Below, piece by piece: positions 11,141 to 21,472 of a stretch of DNA of 64,000 nucleotides. The position numbers and the translations under genes were made by a program. Under the pieces are notes generated by a model. It did not search any database. It was not told the DNA's origin and was given only the letters and a program-made list of their open reading frames with translations. How positions within the stretch are numbered: position 1 is the stretch's first letter; every line of letters begins with the position of its first letter. This stretch comes from Cladocopium goreaui. Lineage: Eukaryota; Sar; Dinophyceae; Suessiales; Symbiodiniaceae. The DNA lies in contig CAMXCT020000901.1 of assembly GCA_947184155.2 (NCBI GenBank), forward strand, positions 62,001 to 126,000, written 5' to 3'.

Positions 11141-11571
11141 CCAGGTTCACTTTTTGACGATCCATACACCACGGCTCAGCCGGGCAACCCAGCGATCAAG
11201 AAAGTCTAGTGTACCGCGTATTTCTACAACGATTGAGTCACTTTGTTCTTGTTTTGCCGACATGTTTCCTACAGGCAGGCAAGCAAATATTGCTCGAAAA
11301 AAAAATACACCCCCGTAGACCCCAAACAGTTATTCCATATCCATTGCAGCGTCTGTGTCTGTGTGCATGTTTATGCTTATACTAGCTCCTGACGCTGGCA
11401 ATGTTTGATCCATGTCAAATGAGAACAGCATGAATCACAAGCAACATTTTCTGATGCCACGCGGTGTCGAATTTTGTGCCACGCTATATATTTGTATCTG
11501 AGACAATAAAAGGGAAACAAGGTACGAGTAGGAGTGACAAGTGATAAACAAGTGGTAAAACGTAAAAAAGT
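11141..11571. other. No gene seen
   Basis: AT-rich unique sequence with short homopolymer runs. It forms the left flank of the inverted-repeat-bounded block that starts at 11572. Confidence 0.5.
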
Positions 11572-14066
11572 AATTTAAAAATCCTCTCAACTACTATCCC
11601 CAGACCCTAGGAAACTTCATTGTAGACCCTGGATCTAGGGTCTAAAGTGGGGTCTGGAATGTAAATACCTAGGTGATTCCAGAAACATAACGGAACCATG
11701 CTAGACCTTACCTAGGGGTCCGGGAACTTGCACATAACACAGCTATGATACTGGAAGGCTCAGAGAGGTAACTTCACTTTAGACCCCTGGGCCCGGCATC
11801 TCCGGCAGTAAGCCTAACATCAAAGCTTGAAGTACCTTCCCTCAGGAGCATATCTCCTATATTTTCTTATTTAAGGGTTATATTGTGGTTATTTCGAGAC
11901 TATATTGATTTAGTATTAGTCTATTTGTTTTACATGCAGATGGAATTCAAATTAACAATTTTTGGGTTATACAATAAACATGAATAAATATTTGTCACAC
12001 TCTGGTGCCTTAAGATTTCCTAACACAGGGGGTAAGTTTAAAAAACCTGATTTTTCTCGACTCGAGTAAAACCAACTTACCCCAGAGTTATCCTGAACTG
12101 TGTCTACCCACAACTTTGAATAAACCAATCCCAAATATCCAAATCTTGCCATTCGACCATTCCACCGAGGGCAGTTTGAAAAAGCTCTGATTAACACGAC
12201 GCATCCTGACAGCTTCCATTGCAAAATGCTCGCCTTGCATTTTTTCCGCCAGATAGAATTATTTCCACCTTCGAGGTATTTTGGGGTTGGATGTGTAATT
12301 ATGTGATGTGACCCAATATGTTTTTCTTATCTTTTCCTCATCTTCATGGGTCTGAAATGGTTTACCACATCCTGAAACCAGAAATATTCACCACAAATGC
12401 TATGGGAACATCATTTCAGACCCATCAAGATGGACCATTCCCAACTATACAGAAGAGAAACCATCACCATCAACATATCAGAAAGAATGTCAGAAGATAT
12501 GCCAGATAGAATGTCAGAAGATATGCCAGATAGAATACCAGAAGATATGCCAGATAGAATGTCAGAAGATATGCCAGATAGAATGTCAGATAGAATGCTA
12601 GAAGATTTGGCAGATAGAATACCAGATAGAATGTCAGAAGATATGCCAGATAAATTGTATTTTCATCTTCATGGGTCTGAAATGGTTTACCACATTCTGA
12701 AATCAGAAACATTCACCACAAATGCTATGGGAACATCATTTCAGACCCATCAAGATGGACCATTCCCAACTACACAGAAGAGAAACCATCACCATCAACA
12801 AAGATATCAATGATATGTGTTAATACCAATGGGTATTTGATTTGGAATCATTCCAACCTTCCAGGTATTTTGGGGTTGGATGTGTAATTATGTGATGTGA
12901 CCCAATATGTTTTTCTTATCTTTTCCTCATCTTCATGGGTCTGAAAAGGTTTACCACATCCTGAAACCAGAAATATTCACCACAAATGCTATGGGAACAT
13001 CATTTCAGACCCATCAAGATGGACCATTCCCAACTATACAGAAGAGAAACCATCACCATCAACAAAGATATCAATGATATGTGTTAATACCAATGGGTAT
13101 TTGATTTGGATTCATCCCAACCTTCCAGGTATTTTGGGGTTGGATGTGTAATTATGTGATGTGACCCAATATGTTTTTCTTATCTTTTCCTCATCTTCAT
13201 GGGTCTGAAATGGTTTACCACATCCTGAAACCAGAAATATTCACCACAAATGCTATGGGAACATCATTTCAGACCCATCAAGATGGACCATTCCCAGCTA
13301 TACAGAAGAGAAACCATCACCATCAACATATCAGAAAGAATGTCAGAAGATATGCCAGATAGAATGTCAGAAGATATGCCAGATAGAAAACCAGAAGATA
13401 TGCCAGATAGAATGTCAGAAGATATGCCAGATAAATTATCTTTTCCTCATCTTCATGGGTCTGAAATGGTTTACCACATCCTGAAACCAGAAATATTCAC
13501 CACAAATGCTATGGGAACATCATTTCAGACCCATCAAGATGGATCATTCCCAACTACACAGAAGAGAAACCATCACCATCAACAAAGATATCAATGATAT
13601 GTGTTGATACCAATGAGTACTTGATTTGGAATCATTTCCCAATATGTTATTATGCGATTCGCAAGCATTCATCAAATATGTTATTCGTTTATTTGTGTAA
13701 TTATGCACCATTATGAACCATTACAATCCATTACATAAAAAATAACATCGCCATTTTACCATCATCTTGTGACAACAAGATTGCGCCTTATGTCTCCACT
13801 GGTTGTGGTTGATTGATGTTGGTTGTGGTTGCTTGGTATGCGTTTGGCAACCTTTATTAAGGTTCCAAGGATGCAAAGGGTCTAAGATGAAGTTCCCTAT
13901 GCAAAAGCCAAAAGGTCTAGAATGGATTTCCCTCATGATAGTAAGGGTCTAACATGGTAGGAGGCAAAAGGTCTACAATGATTTTCAGACCATCTTAGAC
14001 CTTCCATCTTGGGAGCCCTAGGCAAACCATCTTAGACCCTCTAGTAGTTGAGGGGATATTTAAAAT
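11572..14066. mobile_element. Candidate 2.5-kb non-autonomous element with terminal inverted repeats
   Basis: The segment 11572-11596 and the reverse complement of 14042-14066 agree at 22 of 25 positions; both end inward with CTCAACTACTA. Just inside both ends lie further inverted copies of a GGTCTA/TAGACC motif, including CATTGTAGACC near 11.62 kb and its complement near 13.98 kb, as expected of subterminal repeats. No transposase frame is present. The interior is filled with tandem units described separately. I found no clear target-site duplication, so transposition is an inference; an inverted segmental duplication around a satellite is the alternative. Confidence 0.5.
12268..13640. repeat. 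263-bp tandem units with internal hairpins and a nested 24-bp minisatellite
   Basis: The block ACCCAATATGTTTTTCTTAT recurs at about 12.31, 12.90 and 13.16 kb, and the second half of the unit recurs again at about 12.66 and 13.44 kb. Without insertions the unit is 263 bp. Each half-unit has an inverted pair: 12339-12359 against 12412-12432 (20 of 21 positions pair, 52-bp loop), and likewise 12664-12684 against 12737-12757. Two copies contain a 24-bp minisatellite built on GAATGTCAGAAGATATGCC at 12480-12655 and 13327-13436. Open frames here follow from the repeats and are not genes. Confidence 0.85.
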
Positions 14067-14770
14067 GAGTTTCCTCTTGAAACAACAAGAAGACGCAAAG
14101 GGAGTAAAGAACAGAGACAACCACGAAACACGAATGAAATCATGATACTAGAACCGGACACCGCCACTAACGCAGACATATGATTGGAGACAGATGACTT
14201 CGGAGACAGATGAAGTAAGAGACAGATGGTGAGGGACAAATGATGGAAGACACACAAAGGTAAACAGGCGATAAAGCCGGACACCACCACTAAGGCAGAC
14301 CGCTGATTCGAGACAAATTAATTGGGAGACATTTGGGAGACAAATAAATTGGGAGACACATGGCGAGAGATACCTAATGAGAGACCAGTGAAACAAAGAA
14401 AAGACATCCGAAGAGCCGGATACCACTAGACAGAGTGGGAGACAAATGAAGGGAGACAAGTGAAGAGACACGTCCAAAGAGCCGGACACCAACCAGGCTG
14501 GGAGACAAATAAAGGGAAACAAGTAAAAATGATACATCCAGAGAGCCGAACAGCACTGGCCAAACTGGGAGACAAATGAATTGCCATTGGGAGACATCCG
14601 GAGAGCGAGACACCACCAGCCAAACAACGGAGACAAATGAATCGGGAGACATCCGGAGAGCCGGACACCACCAGGGAGACAAATGAGTTGCCAGACTGGG
14701 AGACAAATTGGAGACATCCGGAAAGCCGGACACCACCACCTGGAAAGAGCCGGACACCTTTTAAGAAAGA
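14062..14770. repeat. Degenerate GAGACAAATGA / GCCGGACACCACC array
   Basis: A variable tandem array, spacing about 54-140 bp, of GCCGGACACCACC followed by GGGAGACAAATGA and GGGAGACATCCG. The minus strand is open across it and translates as recurring SGSPDVS and FICLP blocks in all three frames. This is what a decayed array gives, so I do not call a protein. Confidence 0.75.
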
Positions 14771-14882
14771 ATTGAGAACCCCAACAGTAAACTGTTTCGG
14801 GGAAAAAAACTGCATTATGACACATGCTGGCAGATGTGTGTGTGTGTGATTTTCCATGATTTTCCGACAAATATGATGGTGT

Positions 14883-15130
14883 TACTGCCCGGTAAATGGC
14901 CTTGGCATGTGGTGGACAGGGCTCTGTTTCCACTTCAACTACCACCAGGCCATTGCTTGTGGCGTTGACGGCCCACAGCTCACATTCCTGGAGACACTCA
15001 GAGACATCAAAAAGGCAGGGGTTGTCCACTGAATTTGGCCGGAGGAAAACGGAACATACCTTTAAACACAACTGAGCACTTGGCATACACAGGAACACGG
15101 AAACCCGTTCCCAAGTTTCAACTGCTCTGA
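14883..15130 (-). CDS. Candidate exon pair, unknown protein
   Basis: After GTGTTTTCAG at about 15.13 kb the minus strand reads AVETWERVSVFLCMPSAQLC to a donor AAAG^GTATG at about 15.06 kb. After GTGTCTCCAG at about 15.0 kb it continues in the same phase as ECELWAVNATSNGLVVVEVE and TEPCPPHAKAIYRA to a donor-like GCA^GTAACA. The phases match (0/0), which raises confidence. A third possible exon ends at a strong GTGAGT donor near 15.22 kb but its phase is unclear. No family is recognised. Confidence 0.4.
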
Positions 15131-15229
15131 AAACACAATACTCTGTCATTGCTATCAATTAGTGCTATCAAGGATCTTCAGTGTCCAACGAAAGCAATTG
15201 TGTCCACTCACCACCCAAGTGGTGGGAGC

Positions 15230-16800
15230 CCCAGTTTCCAGCACCCGCGCCCAGCAAAGCGCGAACAACTCCCATAGTGTCTGGCATCAAGTCAAATCAA
15301 GAAAAGCCGACTTGACAGAAAAACACAAAGGAACTGCACCATTATAAATTATAAATTATAACTATAACTATACACACAACTCTTGACCATGATGAATCCA
15401 TATGAATCCACCGGTTTTTTGGAACTTGAAGACCACATTAAGACACAAACACACATACAACACTCATCAACACTCAAGGAAACACAGAGGTAACACGGAA
15501 AAGAAATGAGACCGCCGAGATCTCGCCAAGTCGCCAATCGCCACCGGCACCATCTCTTCAGTGAAGCCCACCCAGCGGAGGAGCGCTCCCTCGCTGAGGG
15601 GCAAATGCCCGGCACTGCGCTCGGACCTGCAACGGCTGCGGAACAAAATCGCTCACCATCTCACACCTGACCCATCGGTCTGAACTATCTTCACATGAGC
15701 AGTGCTCACAACCCCTGTGGTCCCATCATACTACTTGGGTAAGAGGATTTCCCGATTGTGACAATCTCAATAGTGTAAACCCATATAGTCACCAATTAAC
15801 AGAGGTGTTGAACACTGTTCATGTGAACTTCATCTCTTCACATCACATTGTGACATGATACATCATGACTCGTGCATCCGTGACATACTCAATCTCGCCA
15901 CCAGGCCTGGACTTGGTATCAAGCAAGCGAAACTCTAACTCATCCTGGGAGGAAAACAGGAGGCTTGTGCTGGTCCTCCTTGTCTGCTCTTTGATTATGT
16001 CTTCGTTCTGACTCTTTCATACTCTTCCTAGGTCTTCTGAGCTTCTGTGGGTTTTTCCAGTTGTAGAAGCAAATGGACAAGTGGCAGAGGGATATAAAAC
16101 TAGAGCTTGGTTGTGACAATCAACTCACTGCCGTCCCCTCTGTGAGGTGGAAGGTAGAAGAGCTCGGTTGTGACAACATGGTAGTCTTGCGGGCCAACAG
16201 GGGCAATGCTGAAAGCTGACTGTGAGTCTCCTCCTCACCACCTGGCACACGCGTGACCACCAAAAGCAATGATCCGCGCGCTGACAGAGCAACACTTTGC
16301 CCAGGCCTCGGATAAACATATACTATGCACGATACTTTCAACATCTTTCAACATCTTTTCTTGCATTATTTTCCAAGATTTACCAAATCCAAGCCCCTAG
16401 AACTTTCAACTTGATAGAGGATATTCAAATTTATTCAAGGCAAAAAATGTTGAGATTCTCGAGGGTTGACCGAGAATTTCAGCATGATGGCTACACATCG
16501 CGATGATCAAAAGCAAAGCTGAGGATGGTGCATGCTCAAAAGCCCCAGAGGCAAGCCGCTGAAGGTGTACCTAGGTGACTGGATGCTGCTGAATGGCCTT
16601 AAATAATATCCTTAAATGGCCTCAAGTCGGATGCCAAGTGCAGGGCAGGCGAAGTAAGCGGCTGGACGTCAATACCTGGAATGTAGTAGAACATCTATCA
16701 AATAGGGAAAATGTGCAATGATACAGGATCTATGATCCTAGTTTGACAATTTAGTGGTCGCTGCACAGGAGATCATTCTACGTCGTTCTGCATCATTCCA
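15230..16800. other. No supportable gene
   Basis: Unique-looking sequence with short frames only. A TATAAATTATAAATTATAAC microrepeat lies near 15.34 kb. Confidence 0.5.
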
Positions 16801-17208
16801 TCATTCCATCATTTCTGAGCCCAGCACAGCAACAAAGTCTTGGCCTGATGCAATGGCTTCTGGACTCTCATTGCTGTGGCCCAATGGAGCAGAGAAGACA
16901 GCCTCCCAAAACGGGATCGACATGACATGACCAACATGGATCAGCACATTCACACTGGAAGCCCAAGCAGTGGCGTCTCCAAGCAGTGGCTGGCCTTCTC
17001 CCAACGTTGCGTGGGCCGGAGTTGTATCCGTGCCCTGGGCGAAAATCGTTGGAATCTGCAAGCTTTTCAGCCAATGCCAATGAATGCAAAGCATTTTATG
17101 GAAGAGTTCCAGCAAAGCAGGAACTGCACCCAGTTGGAGAACTGCTTGTTGAAGCCAGGATAACCACACCTGATCCAATGAAAAGGGGCTCGCAAAGAGG
17201 CCAATCAT
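16801..17208 (-). CDS. Candidate 3'-terminal coding segment, unknown protein
   Basis: An open minus-strand frame of up to 135 codons ends in a stop at 16801. Its second half has strong protein character: TDTTPAHATLGEGQPLLGDA, then AWASSVNVLIHVGHVMSIPF and SPEAIASGQDFVAVLGSEMM. The first part may be split by an intron near 17.07 kb (GCTGAAAAG^CTTGCAG). With the exon at 17352-17545 it may form one minus-strand gene. I do not recognise the family. Confidence 0.4.
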   Translation of the reverse strand: MIGLFASPFSLDQVWLSWLQQAVLQLGAVPALLELFHKMLCIHWHWLKSLQIPTIFAQGTDTTPAHATLGEGQPLLGDATAWASSVNVLIHVGHVMSIPFWEAVFSAPLGHSNESPEAIASGQDFVAVLGSEMME

Positions 17209-17351
17209 CTACGATATGGAGCTACATACATGTGTGCGGATGTATAATACGTGTGCGTAACGACGTATAACCTCTGAAATCGTCGCGGGTCTTTTGAGAC
17301 TGCTGTCCAAATAGAGTGACAGCAGGGATTCACGAGCATACATAATCCATT

Positions 17352-17545
17352 TCACCTCAGTTGTACCCATTTGCCGGCTGGGCAAAGGCCTTCCGATACA
17401 GCCGCAAGCTGCAAGCTATCGTAGTCCTTGATCACCTGTGCGGCAACCATACATTTTAGGTCTTCAATGGCCTTCATACTTGAGAAATCCGCATCCACTG
17501 TCTCAATCATTCTCACCATGCAAAGCTTGGACACCTGGGACTTCT
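17352..17545 (-). CDS. Candidate internal exon, unknown protein
   Basis: The minus strand reads SKLCMVRMIETVDADFSSMK, then AIEDLKCMVAAQVIKDYDSL and LQLAAVSEGL, ending at a donor-like CTGAG^GTGAAA. The alternation of hydrophobic and charged residues suggests helices. It probably belongs with the downstream segment at 16801-17208. Confidence 0.42.
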
Positions 17546-19660
17546 CCTCCCCATTGCGGTGAATCTGTGCGGGGCAAAATCAAGAAATGTAGAGATGCAG
17601 AGAACCCAAAGTGATTCCATAAAGTTGCAGCTTGAAATGTTGAAAGTTTGAACTATGATCCAACTAGTGGCACTGCATGGCATTGCTATACCTTGCTATA
17701 CATTGCTTCGCATTGCTTGCACCAATGACGGCAATGGCGGCCTCCACACGAAGCAAGTCCGGATAGCTGGCTACATGGCCATACTCCTGGATCAACAAGA
17801 CGGTGTTGCAGCAAAAAATCAAAAGGATCAACAGATCAACGGACCTCGCTAAGGATCCAGCATTCCAAACCAAGAACTTGGGGCATGCTTGCGTCCGCGG
17901 TGTACCCTCAGAGAGCAAATGTTCCAAGAGTGGTCCAAGCTTTCTTCACTTCTGTGAGTGAATCATGACATCTCACAACATCTCACAACATCTCGTACTT
18001 GCACATCTCACAGCAAGCCTCCAATTGTTGCCAAGCACCTTCGAGCTTGACTGCCTCCTGCCAAAGGAATGAAATCCGGTCTGTTACTATCACAATCACA
18101 ACTAAAGCAACTAAATACTGCTTGCATCTGCGTACTGTGATGAATCACAAAGTTGCTGAATGAATGCAGTCATCCATTTGAACGTGAGCTAAACTGTCAA
18201 AGCAAAGCTTCTTCAAAGCTCCAGATCTATCAATAGCTTCCACCAATCACCACATCTGTCACCCCAAGTCAGAGTCACCGAGTCACCCCATCTCCTTTCC
18301 ATCCTGTGACAGCCCATCGTCTTCGTCGGGTTCCTCGGGTTCCTCGGGTTCCTCTTTCAACTCAGGCTGCTCCAACTGCTCCAACTGCTCCGATTGCTCT
18401 GGCCCTTTCACCTACGCGACAGCAGCTTTCATCAGTTGCTCTAGTTGCTCTCAGTTTTCACTACGGAAGTTTGTCATAGCCGGAACATGCCGGAACTTCA
18501 AGCAAAGCCTTTCTCTGAAGACTTCTGGTTTTGTGAGGTTTTGTGAGTTTTAAAGTGTATTAAAGTCCAATGTTTTCTATGCAAAAACGTCATCATCAAA
18601 ACCGTCTTCCATATTGAAGACAAAACTATGGAAGTCCTGCAAAGACTTCCATAACATAAAACAATATAAAACAATATAAAACATAAGAACACCAATGACC
18701 TATCGGTGCCCATTGTTGGTTTGTGCTCTCAACCTTGTGAGTCCGGCTGCATTCCCTGAAAACACTGCCTGTGCTTCAGGGGGCGCATCTGCTTCCTCTT
18801 CCATGTCCTGGCAAGTCCACCAGAGCAACGTCAACTTTTCAACTTGAAAAGAACATCAATTCGATCAATTCGATCAATTCGATCAATTTAATGTGCAGTC
18901 CTTCGCTGAGATCCGTGGCCGGTATCCCCATACATCTACACTGGTCTAAACTGAGCAATGCCCAAAGATGCAGCATTGACCACTCAGCTGTTCCGGTGTC
19001 TGTTCAGGTAGAAAAAGGATTGAGTGAACAGCAAAGAATTGGACAGCTTTTAAGAGGTTGCTCAACGAAGGGACCACTTTGCATCTGGACGAAATCTAAA
19101 AGAGTTCATTCATTGTGTGGGATGTTGATACGATTTCGAGATGCGGAAGCTACATGGCTGCCTTTTTCCTGCATATTAGATGCCAAATAGGTCGGACGGT
19201 CAGCGTCGCAAAACCGCACACGTCAACTTCGCCTCTCACGTGCCTCAACCTCAGGTTTGGTCAGGCAAGACATTCAGCAAGTCCATCTCCCTCACTTTAT
19301 TTAGCAAACGAATACATATTGTTCTGGAGAAGAAAGATAGGCCATGCATCTGAAGTTCAGCAGCCTACAAGGCTTACAAGCAACAAGTAACGAGGAACAG
19401 AGATTGTTACAAGGTGACCATAGAACACCCTGTCCGATGATCTTAAATCTGAAGCAGAAGTACGCATCAAATGATCTTGCAGCAATAATCCAGGACCCTC
19501 GCCGTATTGACCAAACCTTTACGATCGGAATCCCTGCAGCACAGGATGAAATTGTGCCATTACAAAGACTTCCAAGGCCGTCTCTGTCTGAAAAGGCTAA
19601 ACTGTTTAAGTATGTTCGCTGCAAACCCTACGTTTGACTGTGCCGGAAGTCAACTGAACG
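17546..19660. other. No firm gene; possible DUF4116-like fragment
   Basis: At about 17.73-17.78 kb the minus strand reads EYGHVASYPDLLR after GATCCAG, which has the length and shape of one DUF4116 half-repeat seen downstream, but it stands alone. Small GGGTTCCTC repeats lie at about 18.33-18.36 kb and CGATCAATT repeats at about 18.86-18.89 kb. A plus-strand frame at 19.34-19.64 kb (KQKYASNDLAAIIQDPRRID) is possible but unsupported. Confidence 0.35.
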
Positions 19661-19665
19661 CGAAA

Positions 19666-19796
19666 TGATCACGATCGTCATCATGAATATCAGCATCACC
19701 ATCACCATCACCATCATCATCATCATATCATCATATCATCATCATCATCATCATCATCATCATCGTCATCGTCATCGTCATCGTCATCATCATCAT
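19666..19796. repeat. (ATC)n microsatellite
   Basis: A run of ATC/GTC triplets with interruptions. It directly precedes the 70-bp tandem repeat at 19800-20052. Confidence 0.9.
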
Positions 19797-19799
19797 GGT

Positions 19800-20052
19800 G
19801 ACCCTCATGAACCCCGGGGGATTCGATCACTGATGAAGATAAGTGGAAGCTAATAAACCGTTCAACATATTTGTTCATTTGTTCAGAGGGGTGGGGAATT
19901 TGATCCCTTATGAAGATAAGTGGAAGTCAATAAGCCATTCAGCATATTTGTTCAGAGGGGTCGGGAATTTGATCCTTATGAAGATAAGTAGAAGTTAATA
20001 AACATTTATTTGTTCAGAGGGGGTGGGGGATTTGATCCCTTATGAAGATTAG
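19800..20052. repeat. About 3.5 copies of a 69-bp tandem repeat
   Basis: The unit contains TTTGATCCCTTATGAAGATA followed by AGTGGAAGTCAATAA, CATATTTGTTCAGAGGGG and a G-rich end. Copies start 69 bp apart (for example the TGATCC at 19901 and 19970). The same family occurs in the opposite orientation at 40749-41092. Confidence 0.85.
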
Positions 20053-20230
20053 ATTCCCCTAGTATGACTCAGGTACTTGACTGTTTGTCTTTGTTGAACG
20101 TGTGTGTTTGCAGGGTGTACATCATGTTTGATTTAGATAGTAGAGGAGAGATCTTGTGGGTCATGGTCGAACGTGGGGTTTGGCGCCAATATGTTTACAG
20201 TAACCTTTTGAACTCTGGCTCTAGAAGCAC

Positions 20231-20440
20231 CTAGAAGCTGCCCAAAAGTCGTCGCTGTACGACATTTGCTGTTGCCCTTTCAGACTGCTCAAACTGCAGC
20301 CTCACGGGCCTCGCCTTGCCCTTGCCGCGGTTCCTGCGCATGCCACCAGGGCGAGGTGGACGACGAGCGTCACCAAAGGTCTCCCTGAAAAATCGCAGCT
20401 GGCAATCCGACAACTCCCTGCCGTTCTCCGGGGAATCTTA
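20231..20440 (-). CDS. Candidate terminal exon, basic protein tail
   Basis: The minus strand is open for about 68 codons to a stop at 20231. It reads ELSDCQLRFFRETFGDARRP, then a Gly/Arg/Lys-rich basic stretch (PRPGGMRRNRGKGKARPVRL) and FEQSERATANVVQRRLLGSF. GC-rich codons and the basic composition stand out from the AT-rich microsatellite immediately upstream. There is no in-frame ATG near its start, so it is more likely a last exon than a complete gene. The basic tail could bind nucleic acid, but that is a guess. Confidence 0.43.
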
Positions 20441-20448
20441 TGCATCTG

Positions 20449-20965
20449 CATATAAATATGTATCGTACTGTATATCATATGTTGTATAGTATATCATGCC
20501 ATGTCATATCATATCATATATTGTATAGTATATCATGTCATGTCATATCATATCATATATCATATCATATATCATATATCATATCATATATCATATATCA
20601 TATCATATATCATATCATATATCATATCATATATCATATCATATATATCATATATATATCATATATCATATAATATATATATATATTATATATATATCAT
20701 ATATCATATATATATATATATATCATATCATATTATATCATATTATATTACTATTATAGTATTCATAATAATAATAATAGTAATGATAATAGTAATAATA
20801 ATAGTAATAATAATAATAATTTTATTATTATTGTTAGTTATATCATATTATATAATATTAAATCATATCATATTATATTATATTATCTCATATAATCTCA
20901 TATTATCTCATTTCATATCATATCATACCATATCATATCATACCATATCATATCATATCATGTTG
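20449..20965. repeat. AT-rich (ATCAT)n/(TA)n/(AATAATA)n microsatellite
   Basis: About 500 bp of ATATCATATC-type pentamers grading into (TA)n, then TAATAATAG, then again CATATCATAT. The long Ile/Tyr/Ser/His-rich frames across it are artefacts. Confidence 0.95.
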
Positions 20966-21445
20966 TTTCATCATGCTAAGTGCCGATTCATATGGGCCCC
21001 TCAGTCCCTTCCCTCACTTAACCATTGAAATGTCCAGCATACCAACAGATTGATCAGAAACACTTCCAAGCATTGAAAAAGTACTTGAACAAGACATAAC
21101 ATGGTCGATTGATCTGGCCCCTGTAGATTTTCTCGCCTGTCCATGCTGCGCATCTTTGCAACATCGGCCTCAATTTGCATGGGATCCGTCACTGTTTTTC
21201 TTCCAACTAATTTCTTCCTTTGACATCTGCAAAGTGGCTGCAAAGTTGTAGCAGATGCTCTCCTTTCATCTTCTTCAGCTGCAGCTCGCAACAGTTCCAA
21301 AGGTCAAAATACGGAAAACTTACCAAAAACGACAAAAAACGGTTCTTTGAGTGTTGTTGGATGTGTATAGGATCGCCCCCCAACAAGACAGCTACTCACA
21401 CCCTTTTGCAGCGTCCGCAAACAGCACTCAGCTACAGCGGTCTCA

Positions 21446-21472
21446 CTTCATCGCCAGCAACACCTCTTTGTC
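21446..21472 (-). CDS. DUF4116 exon piece (DKEVLLAMK)
   Basis: The minus strand reads DKEVLLAMK directly after an acceptor-like CGTCACAG. It matches the second half of the repeat. The 3' border is not clear. It is the leftmost piece I could assign to the gene. Confidence 0.45.

Noticed and set aside
14148-14880. Continuous minus-strand frame with SGSPDVS and FICLP blocks
   Set aside because: All three minus frames give similar blocks from the degenerate array; only the part above about 14.88 kb is kept as a candidate exon pair.
20501-21028. Ile/Tyr/Ser/His-rich frames at the AT-rich tract
   Set aside because: They are translations of the ATCAT pentamer microsatellite.
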